DNA of 64,000 nt from assembly GCF_008692035.1 (NCBI RefSeq), contig NZ_VTFG01000001.1, positions 2,977,501 to 3,041,500 on the forward strand, read 5' to 3'. The notes below the pieces were generated by a model, which ran no database searches, had not been told where the DNA came from, and saw only the letters and a program-made list of their open reading frames with translations. Origin of the DNA: Pseudomonas marginalis. Its GTDB lineage: Bacteria; Pseudomonadota; Gammaproteobacteria; Pseudomonadales; Pseudomonadaceae. Every line of letters starts with the position of its first letter. The first letter of the stretch is position 1. Shown here in pieces: positions 50,890 to 60,118 of this stretch. The position numbers and the translations under genes were made by a program.

Positions 50890-51576
50890 TCAGAGAAGCG
50901 CCGCCAAAAAAGGCACGGCAAACAGGTTGAGCAACCCCGTCAACACCATCACCAGGCCGGCGACCGAGCCCTCTTCGCCACCCACTTCATGGGCGCGGCT
51001 GACACCCGCACCGTGGGCGCCCACGCCAAACAATGCGCCACGTGCCAGGGGTGTCCGCAGCGGCAGCCATTTGAGCAAGACACCACCGAGCATGGCGCCG
51101 AACACACCGGTGAACATCACGAACACCGCCGTCAGCTCCGGCACGCCACCCAGGTCGGAAGACACCGGCATGGCGAACGGTGTGGTGATCGAGCGCGGCA
51201 CCAGCGACATCGTCACGGCGCTGTCCAACGCCAGGGCTTTTGCCAGGCCGAACGAGGTCGCGATCGACGCCACGCTGCCCGCCATCATGCCCAGCAACAA
51301 CGCTGGCCAGTGCCGCGCCAGCAAGCGGCGCTGCTGCCAGATCGGCACGGCAAACGCCACAGTCACCGGGCCCAGCACCAGCATCAGCCAGTGGGTGTCG
51401 GTGGCGTATTCGGCATAGGCGGTGTGCATCGGCAAGGCCACCGCCAGCAACAGTGCCGGCACCAGGATCAGCGGCGACAGCAGGTAGCGCCCGGTACGTC
51501 GGTAGAGCCAGCGGCTGAATACGTAGGCGCCCAGGGTCAAGGCGAGCCAGAACACCGGCATCAGCTCAAGCTTCAT
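50890..51576 (-). CDS. lrgB: LrgB-family membrane protein
   Basis: The 228-residue protein has six or seven membrane helices and LrgB signatures (SLVPRSITTPFAMPVSSDLG, GGVPELTAVFVMFTGVFGAM, GVGAHGAGVSRAHEVGGEEG). LrgAB modulates holin-like activity, murein hydrolase export or pyruvate-related transport. Its start overlaps lrgA by 11 bases. Confidence 0.93.
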   Translation of the reverse strand: MKLELMPVFWLALTLGAYVFSRWLYRRTGRYLLSPLILVPALLLAVALPMHTAYAEYATDTHWLMLVLGPVTVAFAVPIWQQRRLLARHWPALLLGMMAGSVASIATSFGLAKALALDSAVTMSLVPRSITTPFAMPVSSDLGGVPELTAVFVMFTGVFGAMLGGVLLKWLPLRTPLARGALFGVGAHGAGVSRAHEVGGEEGSVAGLVMVLTGLLNLFAVPFLAALL

Positions 51577-51952
51577 GGCGCAACCTCCAGCGGCACACCG
51601 CTTCTACCGTAAACGCCGTGACCAGCATCACCGCCAGCGTGCTCAAGCTGATCACCAACAGGATGCGCCAGCCATCGTTGCGCAGCAGGCCACCGTAATC
51701 GAGCAGGCTCATCAGGGCCGGGATGAAGAACAGCAGCATCTCGGCCATCAACACCCCGGCGCCCAATTGCAGTGCCGCCGGTTTGACCAGGCCGCTGGCG
51801 AACGTTGCCAGCAACAGGCCCAGGCCCACCACGCCACCGGGAATGGGCCAAGCTAGCCAGCTCGCCAACTGGGTGCCCAGCAGATAAATCGCGAGCAGCA
51901 CGACCAGTTCAGTCAGCAAACGGCCAAGGTGTTTGAAGGGAAAACGTTTCAT
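51566..51952 (-). CDS. lrgA: LrgA/CidA-family membrane protein
   Basis: The 128-residue protein has four helices and the LrgA/CidA signature (IPGGVVGLGLLLATFASGLV, EMLLFFIPALMSLLDYGGLL). It works with LrgB in the inner membrane. The ATG at 51952 gives the family's normal length. It is divergent from a LysR gene 98 bases away, whose product likely controls lrgAB. Confidence 0.9.
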   Translation of the reverse strand: MKRFPFKHLGRLLTELVVLLAIYLLGTQLASWLAWPIPGGVVGLGLLLATFASGLVKPAALQLGAGVLMAEMLLFFIPALMSLLDYGGLLRNDGWRILLVISLSTLAVMLVTAFTVEAVCRWRLRHEA

Positions 51953-52028
51953 GGGCTTTGGGTCCTCGCAGGCCCCCATTTTAGAGTGCGGCCTTCCATC
52001 CCCACAGCGAATTGTTAGACTGCCAGCC

Positions 52029-52043
52029 ATTCCAAACTGGAAT
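52029..52043. promoter_or_regulatory. Candidate LysR operator between lrgA and its regulator
   Basis: ATTCCA-AAC-TGGAAT, a perfect 6-3-6 inverted repeat that fits the LysR T-N11-A type and lies eight bases before the LysR gene start. This would allow autorepression. Confidence 0.55.
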
Positions 52044-52050
52044 CAGGCCG

Positions 52051-52947
52051 ATGGAATTCAAACAGCTGCGCAGCTTTGTCGAAGTGATCCACCGAGGGGG
52101 CTTTACCCAGGCGGGGAAAACCCTGCATATCAGCCAGTCCGCCGTCAGCAAACAGGTGGCGCAACTGGAGCAAAGCCTTGGCACACCGCTGCTCGACCGC
52201 ATCGGCTCGCAGACCCGCCTGACCGCCGCCGGCCAGGTCGTACTGCAACGCGCCGAAGCCATGTTGCGCCTGCAAGCCGAACTGCTGAGCGAGCTGGACG
52301 ATATGCAGCAGCTCACCCGCGGCGAGTTGCGCCTGGGCCTGCCGCTGCTGGCGGGTGACACGCTGTTCGCCGGGTTGTTTGCCGAGTACCGCCGGCGCTA
52401 CCCGAACGTCACCATCCAACTGCTGGAAGGCGGTAGCCGCAATATCGAACAGGCCATCCTGAGCGGTGAGCTGGAAGTGGGCGGCAGCTTGAAACCCAAT
52501 GATCCGGCGTTTGCCTGGCAAGCCTTTTGCGATGAACCCCTGGACGCACTGCTGCCGATTGACCATCCCCTGGCGGACAACGCTCAGGTGCGCCTCGAGG
52601 AATTGGCGGACACACCGTTCCTGATGTACCAGCGCAGCTTTGTGCTTAACGACCGCCTGATGCAGGCGTGTCAGCAGTTGGGTTTTACCCCGAAGGAAAT
52701 CGGCCGCAGCGGCCAAGCGGATTTCCTCGCCGCCTTGGTGGCCGCCGGCCAAGGCGTGGTGCTGCTGCCCAGCGTGGTCGCCCGTGGGCTGGTGCGACCT
52801 GGGGTGGTGCGCCTGACGTTGAAGGCGCCCGACTACCTGCGCTGGGACATTGCCTTTATCTGGCGTGAGGGCGCCTACCTGTCGAGAGCCGCCCAGGCCT
52901 GGCTGGCGTTGTTACGCGAGTTTCCGGTCAAGCGCGCAGTGCAGTGA
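52051..52947 (+). CDS. LysR-family regulator, probable controller of lrgAB
   Basis: The 298-residue protein has an N-terminal winged helix (FVEVIHRGGFTQAGKTLHIS, QSAVSKQVAQLEQSLGTPLL) and a periplasmic-binding-protein-like ligand domain (residues 90-295). The CynR/CidR-like sequence and divergence from lrgAB suggest it controls that pair, possibly in response to a weak acid. The 3' end overlaps the convergent flavodoxin gene by 20 bases. Confidence 0.92.
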   Translation: MEFKQLRSFVEVIHRGGFTQAGKTLHISQSAVSKQVAQLEQSLGTPLLDRIGSQTRLTAAGQVVLQRAEAMLRLQAELLSELDDMQQLTRGELRLGLPLLAGDTLFAGLFAEYRRRYPNVTIQLLEGGSRNIEQAILSGELEVGGSLKPNDPAFAWQAFCDEPLDALLPIDHPLADNAQVRLEELADTPFLMYQRSFVLNDRLMQACQQLGFTPKEIGRSGQADFLAALVAAGQGVVLLPSVVARGLVRPGVVRLTLKAPDYLRWDIAFIWREGAYLSRAAQAWLALLREFPVKRAVQ

Positions 52948-53383
52948 CCAGCTCGGCCAGCCATGGCTCGGCGTCGGCTTCCGGGGTGACGCTTTCGCTG
53001 GCGTCCAGGCGCAGCATCGGCAGCACTTCACGCACACCCAACTCGCCGAACAGCTCGCGCATTTGCTCGCCGCCGCCACAGAAGGTATCGCCGTAGCTGG
53101 CATCGCCCAGGCCGATCACTGCGCCGGGCAGGCCGCGCCAAGCGGCGGGCAGTTGGTCGCGAATGGTTGAATACAGGGGTTGCAGGTTGTCGGGCAATTC
53201 GCCCATGCCGGTGGTGGAGGTCACCGCCAGAAAGGCTTGCGGACTGAAGGCTATTACATCCGCCAAGGTCGCACGGGGATTGTGCCAGGCCTCAAAGCCG
53301 GCCTTGTTGAGGAGGTCGGCGGCGTGGCGCGCGACTTCTTCAGCCGTGCCGTACACCGAGCCGGAAAGGATGGCGACTTTCAT
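52928..53383 (-). CDS. MioC-like flavodoxin-domain protein
   Basis: The 151-residue protein has the FMN-binding loop LSGSVYGTAEEVARHAADLL, VTSTTGMGELPDNL and the second FMN loop LGDASYGDTFCGGGEQM. Length and sequence match MioC/YqcA-type short flavodoxins. It should carry one- or two-electron transfers in the cytosol. The ATG at 53383 is preferred. Confidence 0.88.
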   Translation of the reverse strand: MKVAILSGSVYGTAEEVARHAADLLNKAGFEAWHNPRATLADVIAFSPQAFLAVTSTTGMGELPDNLQPLYSTIRDQLPAAWRGLPGAVIGLGDASYGDTFCGGGEQMRELFGELGVREVLPMLRLDASESVTPEADAEPWLAELVTALRA

Positions 53384-53512
53384 CAATCTGATCCTGTAGT
53401 TGAGCGAAAGCCTGGGATATTAGCAGCTGGCGCAAATATTTCGGCGCCCGCCGTGCAAGATTCAAGGCATGTCTTAAACTGCCCACTCCAACCACAAGCC
53501 ATGGACCGCTCA

Positions 53513-53980
53513 ATGATTAACGCCAAGCTGATGCAAATGGTGATCAACGCTTCCAACGACGGCATCGTCGTCGCTGAAAGAGAAGGCAAGGACAAGCCGC
53601 TGATCTACGTGAACCCTGCATTCGAACGGCTGACCGGCTACACCCTCGACGAAATCCTCTATCAGGATTGCCGCTTCCTGCAATCCGGCGACCGTGACCA
53701 GCCGGCCCTGATGGCCATCCGTGAAGCGCTGGAGAACGGCGGTGCCTGCCGGGAAACCCTGCGCAATTACCGCAAGGACGGCAGCCATTTCTGGAACGAA
53801 CTGTCCCTTTCAACGGTTTACAACGCCGCGGACAAGCAGACGTATTTCGTCGGTGTACAAAAGGACGTCACGCTCCAGGTCAAGGCCCAGCAGCGTGTCG
53901 CGCAGCTGGAAAGTGAACTGGCCGAGGTCAAGGCCGAGCTGGCAGCGCTCAAAGCGACAAGCGGATTAAACAAAATTTAG
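53513..53980 (+). CDS. Short LOV blue-light photosensor
   Basis: The 155-residue protein is a LOV-type PAS domain with short helical extensions, like the P. putida SB1-LOV family. The photoactive Cys lies in YQDCRFLQSGDRDQPALM, with flavin contacts in NYRKDGSHFWNELSLS and FVGVQKDVT. The C-terminal coiled helix (RVAQLESELAEVKAELAALK) should mediate dimers. In P. putida the homologous LOV protein acts with a class II LitR regulator encoded nearby. An in-frame ATG at 53501 is an alternative start. Confidence 0.9.
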   Translation: MINAKLMQMVINASNDGIVVAEREGKDKPLIYVNPAFERLTGYTLDEILYQDCRFLQSGDRDQPALMAIREALENGGACRETLRNYRKDGSHFWNELSLSTVYNAADKQTYFVGVQKDVTLQVKAQQRVAQLESELAEVKAELAALKATSGLNKI

Positions 53981-54039
53981 AAACTGCGGCCATAACAGCG
54001 GATAATGGCACTTTAATACCTCTCCATTGAGCAAGCACG

Positions 54040-54645
54040 ATGCAACGCAATGCGCTTCTGACCCAGGATGAGCTGGATTTCATTCAGAGCATGCAGCACA
54101 ACCCGCAACTCAACCTGCGGGATGCTTCGTCGAGCCTGACCGTCAACGGCGGTGCACAGATTCGCGACTTGCTCACCCGCCTGGCCGCCCATGACCACCT
54201 CACCATCCAGGCGCAGTTCGACAACCAGCAACTGACCTTCCCCCTGCATCTGGTAGAGGATGAGTTCAATGCGGTGCATCTGCGTTTGGGCGTGCCGAGT
54301 ATTTTCGAAGACGGGCCGATGATACGCCCGTGGCGCCTGGCGCTTGAAACGCCGGTGGCGCTGGAGAACATCCGCGGTGCTGCTGGCGCCCTGCGGGTGC
54401 ATGAAGTGTCATTCAAGGGTGTGCTGGTGGAGATTCGCAGCCGGATCAAGCCGCCAAAAACCTTTTCCCTGTGGTTCAGCCCGTCGGGCTACGAACGCAT
54501 CGCGCTGCGCGGCTCGTTCGAGCGGGAAACGGCGCGAGGTTTGTTTGCCTACCGCTTGAGCCAAAGCGACGTGGATGAAACCGAGCGCCTGCGTCAGTTC
54601 ATCCTGCACCAGCACCGCCTGGTCCACCCGCACATGCATGCCTGA
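54040..54645 (+). CDS. Conserved protein, possibly PilZ-like
   Basis: The 201-residue cytosolic protein looks like a two-part beta protein. It has an N-terminal helix and barrel (LRDASSSLTVNGGAQIRDLL, DNQQLTFPLHLVEDEF) and a second region that ends with SDVDETERLRQFILHQHRLV, a helix reminiscent of PilZ/YcgR proteins. The canonical RxxxR and D/NxSxxG motifs of PilZ are not clearly present, so cyclic di-GMP binding is doubtful. It follows the LOV gene by 59 bases and faces the LitR gene. Confidence 0.55.
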   Translation: MQRNALLTQDELDFIQSMQHNPQLNLRDASSSLTVNGGAQIRDLLTRLAAHDHLTIQAQFDNQQLTFPLHLVEDEFNAVHLRLGVPSIFEDGPMIRPWRLALETPVALENIRGAAGALRVHEVSFKGVLVEIRSRIKPPKTFSLWFSPSGYERIALRGSFERETARGLFAYRLSQSDVDETERLRQFILHQHRLVHPHMHA

Positions 54646-54647
54646 AA

Positions 54648-55607
54648 TCAGGTATCCAGCGCGCCGCTGAGAAACTGTTGCAAGCGCCGCCGCATCAAGC
54701 GACCTTCATTGCCCAGGCAGCCGATGGACGTGCCGGCCAGGCCGTCCTCGGCAAGATCCGACGCCGCACCTGCAAGCAGCAGCGGGCAATCCAGGGTCAA
54801 CGCCAAGCGGTTCAAACGCCCGGCAAGATCATGGTTATGCGAGTAATTAGAGAAGAGGATCAGCGCCTGTGGGTGAGTCTTCTCGCAGACCAGCGTCAAC
54901 TCGTCAAACGGCTGTCCCATGCCCAGCACTTTCACGGCCAGGTCATCCCGGCTCATCAAGAGCGCCGCCACCAGCAACTCCAACTTGCGGCACTCACCCG
55001 CCATGGCCGCCAGCAATACCCGCGGCACGGTTGAAGCACACGCCAGTTGCAGGCGCTCCAGGGCACGCACTCGCAGGAAGTTGTCGAAGAACAGCCACTC
55101 GCTGGCCTGGCCGAAACGCCCCTGATGACGCAACAGCTCATTCCACAGGGGCATCAGAATGTCCTGGAACACCACGTCAAGTGGGTAGGTAGCCAGGACC
55201 TGCCCATACACACGCTCCAGTTGACGGTCATCGAAGTCGCTTACGGCCTGCATCAGCCGCGCCTGCCACTGCGGCCATTCGCTTTCCTCGACCGCATTGC
55301 GCTGCGCACGAACGGCTTCGGCCTGCTGATCGTCGCGAGCGAGGATCTTGCCCACTTTGCTTACGGCGACGCCGCGTTCGATCCAATCGAGAATACGATG
55401 GACTGTCTGTATATCGGCCTTGGAATAGAGGCGATGCCCGCTTTCAGTGCGCGTGGGCTGTATCAGCCCATAACGGCGCTCCCAGGCACGCAGGGTGACC
55501 GGGTTGACGCCTGTCAATCTCGAGACTTCACGGATCGGAAACAGCTCATCGGAATCAGTGGAATCCAGATGCGAAACACTTTCAAGCGGAGCAGTAATCA
55601 CGGGCAT
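54648..55607 (-). CDS. litR: LitR/MlrA-type MerR regulator with a cobalamin-like domain
   Basis: The 319-residue protein has a MerR helix-turn-helix (LFPIREVSRLTGVNPVTLRA, WERRYGLIQPTRTESGHRLY). It also has a helical bundle plus Rossmann-like part like CarH/LitR (RQLERVYGQVLATYPLDVVF, NELLRHQGRFGQASEWLFF, RVLLAAMAGECRKLELLVAA). The B12-binding ExxxDxHxxG motif is absent, which fits class II LitR proteins that act with a separate LOV photosensor. A longer form starting at 55643, with AAAGG upstream, is possible. It is divergent from the pterin operon, its probable target. Confidence 0.8.
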   Translation of the reverse strand: MPVITAPLESVSHLDSTDSDELFPIREVSRLTGVNPVTLRAWERRYGLIQPTRTESGHRLYSKADIQTVHRILDWIERGVAVSKVGKILARDDQQAEAVRAQRNAVEESEWPQWQARLMQAVSDFDDRQLERVYGQVLATYPLDVVFQDILMPLWNELLRHQGRFGQASEWLFFDNFLRVRALERLQLACASTVPRVLLAAMAGECRKLELLVAALLMSRDDLAVKVLGMGQPFDELTLVCEKTHPQALILFSNYSHNHDLAGRLNRLALTLDCPLLLAGAASDLAEDGLAGTSIGCLGNEGRLMRRRLQQFLSGALDT

Positions 55608-55821
55608 TTTTGACCAAAAAACCAACGTTAACTGGGCGCTCATTTAACGCCTTTACACCTGTCTTTTTCAAGTTTCCCGCTTTTCGGACCAATGTCGCTG
55701 GTGTATTCGGGTAAAACAGGAATAATCCTTGCCTGCTTTTTACGCGTCGCTGCAACACCCCGCAGCTTCGTCTGTGCGCCACCTACACGGTCCAGTGCAC
55801 CCGTACATTTGGAGATACACA

Positions 55822-56382
55822 ATGTCTACCTCTCCCGTCACCTTGATGGTTGCGCGCCGCGTGGCCAAAGGGCGCTATGAAGAACTGATGGCCTGGCTGC
55901 GCGAAGGCGAGCAATTGGCCACCGACTTCCCCGGTTACCTGGGCTCCGGCGTGCTGGCCCCACCGCCCAATGACGATGAATTCCAGATCATTTTCCGCTT
56001 CGCCGATGAGAAGACCCTGCACGCCTGGGAGTTTTCCGCTTCACGCAGTGCGTGGTTGAGCCGTGGCAGCGATTTGTTCGCCGACCCGTCCGAGCACCGT
56101 GTACGGGGCATCGATGGCTGGTTTGGCGCAGCGGGTGCCCGTCCGCCACGCTGGAAGCAGGCGGTGGCGATCTGGCTGGCGTTTTTCCCGGTGTCGCTGC
56201 TGTTCAACTTCGTCCTGGGGCCGCTGCTCAGTGAACTCGAGCTGGGGCCACGGGTGCTGGTCAGCACAATCGCACTCACGCCCTTGATGGTGTACTGGTT
56301 CATTCCGCTGTCGACCCACCTGCTGGCGAACTGGCTGCACCCAGCGCCAGCCCCGCGCAAGGCCTCCGAAGCGGCGGCGTGA
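55822..56382 (+). CDS. Antibiotic-biosynthesis-monooxygenase-fold membrane protein
   Basis: The 186-residue protein has an N-terminal ABM/dimeric alpha-beta domain (residues 5-100, VTLMVARRVAKGRYEELMAW, FPGYLGSGVL, FQIIFRFADEKTLHAWEFS) and two C-terminal helices (IWLFLFFPVS region ~117-140 and LVSTIALTPLMVYWFIPL). It is the first gene downstream of the LitR-divergent promoter. Homologous proteins are common in LitR neighbourhoods. No catalytic residues can be assigned. GGAG is nine bases before the ATG at 55822. Confidence 0.8.
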   Translation: MSTSPVTLMVARRVAKGRYEELMAWLREGEQLATDFPGYLGSGVLAPPPNDDEFQIIFRFADEKTLHAWEFSASRSAWLSRGSDLFADPSEHRVRGIDGWFGAAGARPPRWKQAVAIWLAFFPVSLLFNFVLGPLLSELELGPRVLVSTIALTPLMVYWFIPLSTHLLANWLHPAPAPRKASEAAA

Positions 56383-56439
56383 GTACAGGGGCGGCCCGTC
56401 GCTGGTATGATTTGCGCCTGCCAGCGACGCGAGCCTCCC

Positions 56440-57150
56440 ATGACTGCAACGAACGCCCCGATCCTGATCACCGGCGCCGGCCAGCGCGTCGGCCTGCATT
56501 GCGCCGAGCGCCTGCTGGACGAAGGCCAGCCGGTGATTTTCAGCTACCGCAGCGAACGCCCCGGCGTGCAGGCCCTGCGTGAGCGTGGCGCAGTCGGCGT
56601 GTTTGCCGACTTTTCCACCGAAGCCGGGATTCTCGCGTTTATCGCTGAACTGAACAGCCACACCCAAAGCCTGCGTGCGATCATCCACAACGCTTCGGCT
56701 TGGGTCGCGGAGGCGCCGGGCGACGAAAGCCGTGCCTTTACCGACATGTTCAGCGTGCACATGCTTGCGCCATACCTGATCAACCTGCATTGTTCACCCT
56801 TGCTGCAACGCTCGACACCTGCCGACATCGTGCATATCAGCGATGACGTGGTACGCAAGGGCAGCCGCCAGCACATCGCCTACTGCGCCACCAAGGCCGG
56901 GCTCGACAGCCTGACGCTGTCGTTCGCCGCGCAGTTTGCGCCGCTGATCAAGGTCAACGGCATCGCCCCGGCGATGGTGATGTTCAACGAAGGCGACGAC
57001 GCGGCCTATCGCACCAAGGTGCTGGCCAAGTCGGCTCTGGGCATCGAGCCTGGCCCCGAGGTGATCTACCAGAGTGTGCGTTACCTGCTGGACAACCCCT
57101 ATGTCACCGGTACCACCCTGACCGTCAACGGCGGGCGGCATATCAAGTAA
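56440..57150 (+). CDS. folM: Dihydromonapterin reductase FolM
   Basis: The 236-residue SDR has PILITGAGQRVGLHCAERLL, HNASAWV, the catalytic region HISDDVVRKGSRQHIAYCAT with YxxxK (YCATK), and a VNGGRHI ending. The TGAGQR(V/I)G loop marks FolM, which reduces dihydromonapterin to tetrahydromonapterin with NADPH. This supplies the cofactor for phenylalanine hydroxylase in pseudomonads. The start at 56440 gives the correct N-terminus. It is followed 20 bases later by folE. Confidence 0.9.
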   Translation: MTATNAPILITGAGQRVGLHCAERLLDEGQPVIFSYRSERPGVQALRERGAVGVFADFSTEAGILAFIAELNSHTQSLRAIIHNASAWVAEAPGDESRAFTDMFSVHMLAPYLINLHCSPLLQRSTPADIVHISDDVVRKGSRQHIAYCATKAGLDSLTLSFAAQFAPLIKVNGIAPAMVMFNEGDDAAYRTKVLAKSALGIEPGPEVIYQSVRYLLDNPYVTGTTLTVNGGRHIK

Positions 57151-57170
57151 GCCGTTTGTGAGGATGTTGT

Positions 57171-57731
57171 ATGACCTTATCCCTGCCCCACCATTACCGC
57201 GAGATCCTCAAGGGCCTGGGCGAAGACCCGGAACGCGAAGGCTTGCTCGACACCCCCAAGCGCGCCGCCAAGGCCATGCAGTACCTGTGTCATGGCTATG
57301 AACAGAACCTCGAGGAAATCGTCAACGGCGCACTGTTCGCCTCCGACAACGACGAGATGGTGATCCTCAAGGACATCGAGCTGTATTCGCTGTGCGAGCA
57401 TCACCTGCTGCCCTTTATCGGCAAGGCCCACGTGGCCTATATTCCGACCGGCAGGGTACTGGGCCTGTCGAAGCTGGCGCGCATCGTCGACATGTTCGCC
57501 CGGCGCCTGCAGATCCAGGAAAACCTCACCCGGCAAATCGCCGATGCCATCCAGGACGTGACCCAGGCCGCTGGCGTGGCCGTGGTGATCGAAGCCAAGC
57601 ACATGTGCATGATGATGCGCGGCGTGGAAAAACAGAATTCAACCATGAACACCTCGGTGATGCTCGGCGCGTTCCGCGAGTCGAACACCACGCGCATGGA
57701 GTTCCTGCAACTGATTGGACGGAGCAAGTAG
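57171..57731 (+). CDS. folE: GTP cyclohydrolase I
   Basis: The 186-residue enzyme has [20 protein letters not shown] (zinc Cys and His), [20 protein letters not shown] and [20 protein letters not shown] with the second zinc Cys. It converts GTP to dihydroneopterin triphosphate. Adjacent folX and folM would lead on to tetrahydromonapterin rather than folate. Confidence 0.96.
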   Translation: MTLSLPHHYREILKGLGEDPEREGLLDTPKRAAKAMQYLCHGYEQNLEEIVNGALFASDNDEMVILKDIELYSLCEHHLLPFIGKAHVAYIPTGRVLGLSKLARIVDMFARRLQIQENLTRQIADAIQDVTQAAGVAVVIEAKHMCMMMRGVEKQNSTMNTSVMLGAFRESNTTRMEFLQLIGRSK

Positions 57732-57733
57732 CA

Positions 57734-58105
57734 ATGCCACAACTTCAACCAGGCATGGCGCGCATCCGGGTCAAGGACCTGTGCCTGCGCACCTTCATCG
57801 GTATCAATGAGGACGAAATCCTCAACAAGCAGGATGTGCTGATCAACCTGACCATCCTGTATGCCGCCCAGGAAGCCGTGCGCGACAACGACATCGACCA
57901 CGCGCTGAACTACCGCACCATCACCAAGGCCATCATCGCCCACGTGGAAGGCAACCGCTTTGCCTTGCTGGAGCGCCTGACCCAGGAACTGCTGGACCTG
58001 GTGATGAGCAACGAATCGGTGCTGTACGCCGAAGTCGAAGTGGACAAGCCCCATGCGCTGCGCTTTGCCGAGTCGGTGTCGATTACCCTGGCGGCCAGCC
58101 GCTAA
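57734..58105 (+). CDS. folX: Dihydroneopterin triphosphate 2'-epimerase
   Basis: The 123-residue protein is of the FolB/FolX fold, with the start [20 protein letters not shown] and [20 protein letters not shown], and the late [20 protein letters not shown]. Context with folE and folM and the sequence GINEDE point to FolX rather than aldolase FolB. It starts three bases after folE stops. Confidence 0.9.
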   Translation: MPQLQPGMARIRVKDLCLRTFIGINEDEILNKQDVLINLTILYAAQEAVRDNDIDHALNYRTITKAIIAHVEGNRFALLERLTQELLDLVMSNESVLYAEVEVDKPHALRFAESVSITLAASR

Positions 58106-58128
58106 CCCCTGAATTGTCAGTGAGCCCT

Positions 58129-58425
58129 ATGAACGATCAACAACGCCTCGAACTCGAAGCCGCCGCCTTCCGCCGCCTGGTGGCGCACCTGGACAGCCGC
58201 AAGGATGTGCAGAACATCGACCTGATGAACCTCGCCGGTTTCTGCCGTAACTGCCTGTCCAAGTGGTACAAGGCCGAGGCCGACGAGCGCCAGATCGAGC
58301 TGAGCCTCGATGACGCCCGTGAAGTGGTGTACGGCATGCCGTACGCCGAGTGGAAAGCCCAATACCAGCAAGAAGCCAGCGCCGAACAACAGGCGGCGTT
58401 CGCCAAAGGAAAAACCCATGACTGA
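58129..58425 (+). CDS. DUF1244 protein
   Basis: The 98-residue protein carries the DUF1244 signature FCRNCLSKWYKAEADERQIE and VVYGMPYAEWKAQYQ. Its structure is a small helical fold with a conserved Cys pair; function unknown. The gene overlaps the next by eight bases and follows folX closely, so it is part of the same transcript. The ATG at 58129 is the sensible start. Confidence 0.88.
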   Translation: MNDQQRLELEAAAFRRLVAHLDSRKDVQNIDLMNLAGFCRNCLSKWYKAEADERQIELSLDDAREVVYGMPYAEWKAQYQQEASAEQQAAFAKGKTHD

Positions 58426-58759
58426 TTTGAACACCCTGCGCGCCAGCCTCGACAGCGGCGCACACGTTTTTGCCGACACCCTGGCGTTTATCGCTGCCGG
58501 TTACGATTACCAGCCGCAGGCCTTCACCAACGGCGATGTGGAAAACGCTGCCGGGCAGAACGAAGGTTCGTGCAAGACCTTGGGCCTGGCGCTGCTGGAA
58601 GGCTTGAGCGACCAGGAAGCGCTGCTGGCGTTTGGCGAGCATTACCGCTCGGTGGTGGCCACGCCTGAGGGCAGTGACCATGGCAATATCCGCGCGTTGA
58701 TTGCCCATGGGTTGGCAGGTGTGAAATTCGCCGCCCAGCCACTGACCCGCAAATCCTGA
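58418..58759 (+). CDS. HopJ-family protein
   Basis: The 113-residue protein has the HopJ family pattern (FADTLAFIAAGYDYQPQAFT, NAAGQNEGSCKTLGLALLEG, ALLAFGEHYRSV, NIRALIAHGLAGV). The family name comes from a predicted type III effector, but the protein is widespread in bacteria without such systems and no secretion system is near. It is the last gene of the folM-folX-DUF1244 transcript. Confidence 0.85.
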   Translation: MTDLNTLRASLDSGAHVFADTLAFIAAGYDYQPQAFTNGDVENAAGQNEGSCKTLGLALLEGLSDQEALLAFGEHYRSVVATPEGSDHGNIRALIAHGLAGVKFAAQPLTRKS

Positions 58760-58776
58760 GTCAGATGCAGATCAAA

Positions 58777-58805
58777 ATGTGGGAGAGGGCTTGTCCCTCC
58801 CAGAT
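58777..58805. repeat. REP-like palindrome
   Basis: ATGTGGGAGAGGGCTTGTCC and CTCCCAGAT, imperfect arms, between the HopJ-like and trxB genes. Confidence 0.6.
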
Positions 58806-58820
58806 TTAAATTGCACCCAT

Positions 58821-58850
58821 AAAAAAACCGGCCTCGTAGCCGGTTTTTTT
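58821..58850. terminator. Bidirectional Rho-independent terminator
   Basis: AAAAAAACCGGC-CTCGTA-GCCGGTTTTTTT serves the convergent pterin operon and trxB. Confidence 0.9.
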
Positions 58851-58861
58851 ATTTCAACAAT

Positions 58862-59827
<966 letters not shown>

Positions 59828-60118
59828 TCACTCCTATCGACCGCCCGGACTACAAGACGGCTGGAATAAAAAAGGGACCACGAAGCACTTGGGGAAGGCT
59901 TTAACTCGCAGGCCCTGAAAAATAATGGGTGCAGCGTATCGAGGGGGGCAAGATTAAGGAAATACGCAATAACAATCCAGCTCATAGGCGGTCTCTATGC
60001 AGTCAGGCCGATTAATCGACGCCTTTGTTACCGTTGATGTCGTCACACCGACCACGCTTTCGCCTTGAAGGCAAAGCCGGTAAGGTCGGCGCGTTCGTCA
60101 TCCTGCTCGGAGTTCTCC

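Noticed and set aside
58418..58759. HopJ as a type III secretion effector
   Set aside because: No secretion genes or hrp-type context; the family is widespread in non-pathogens.
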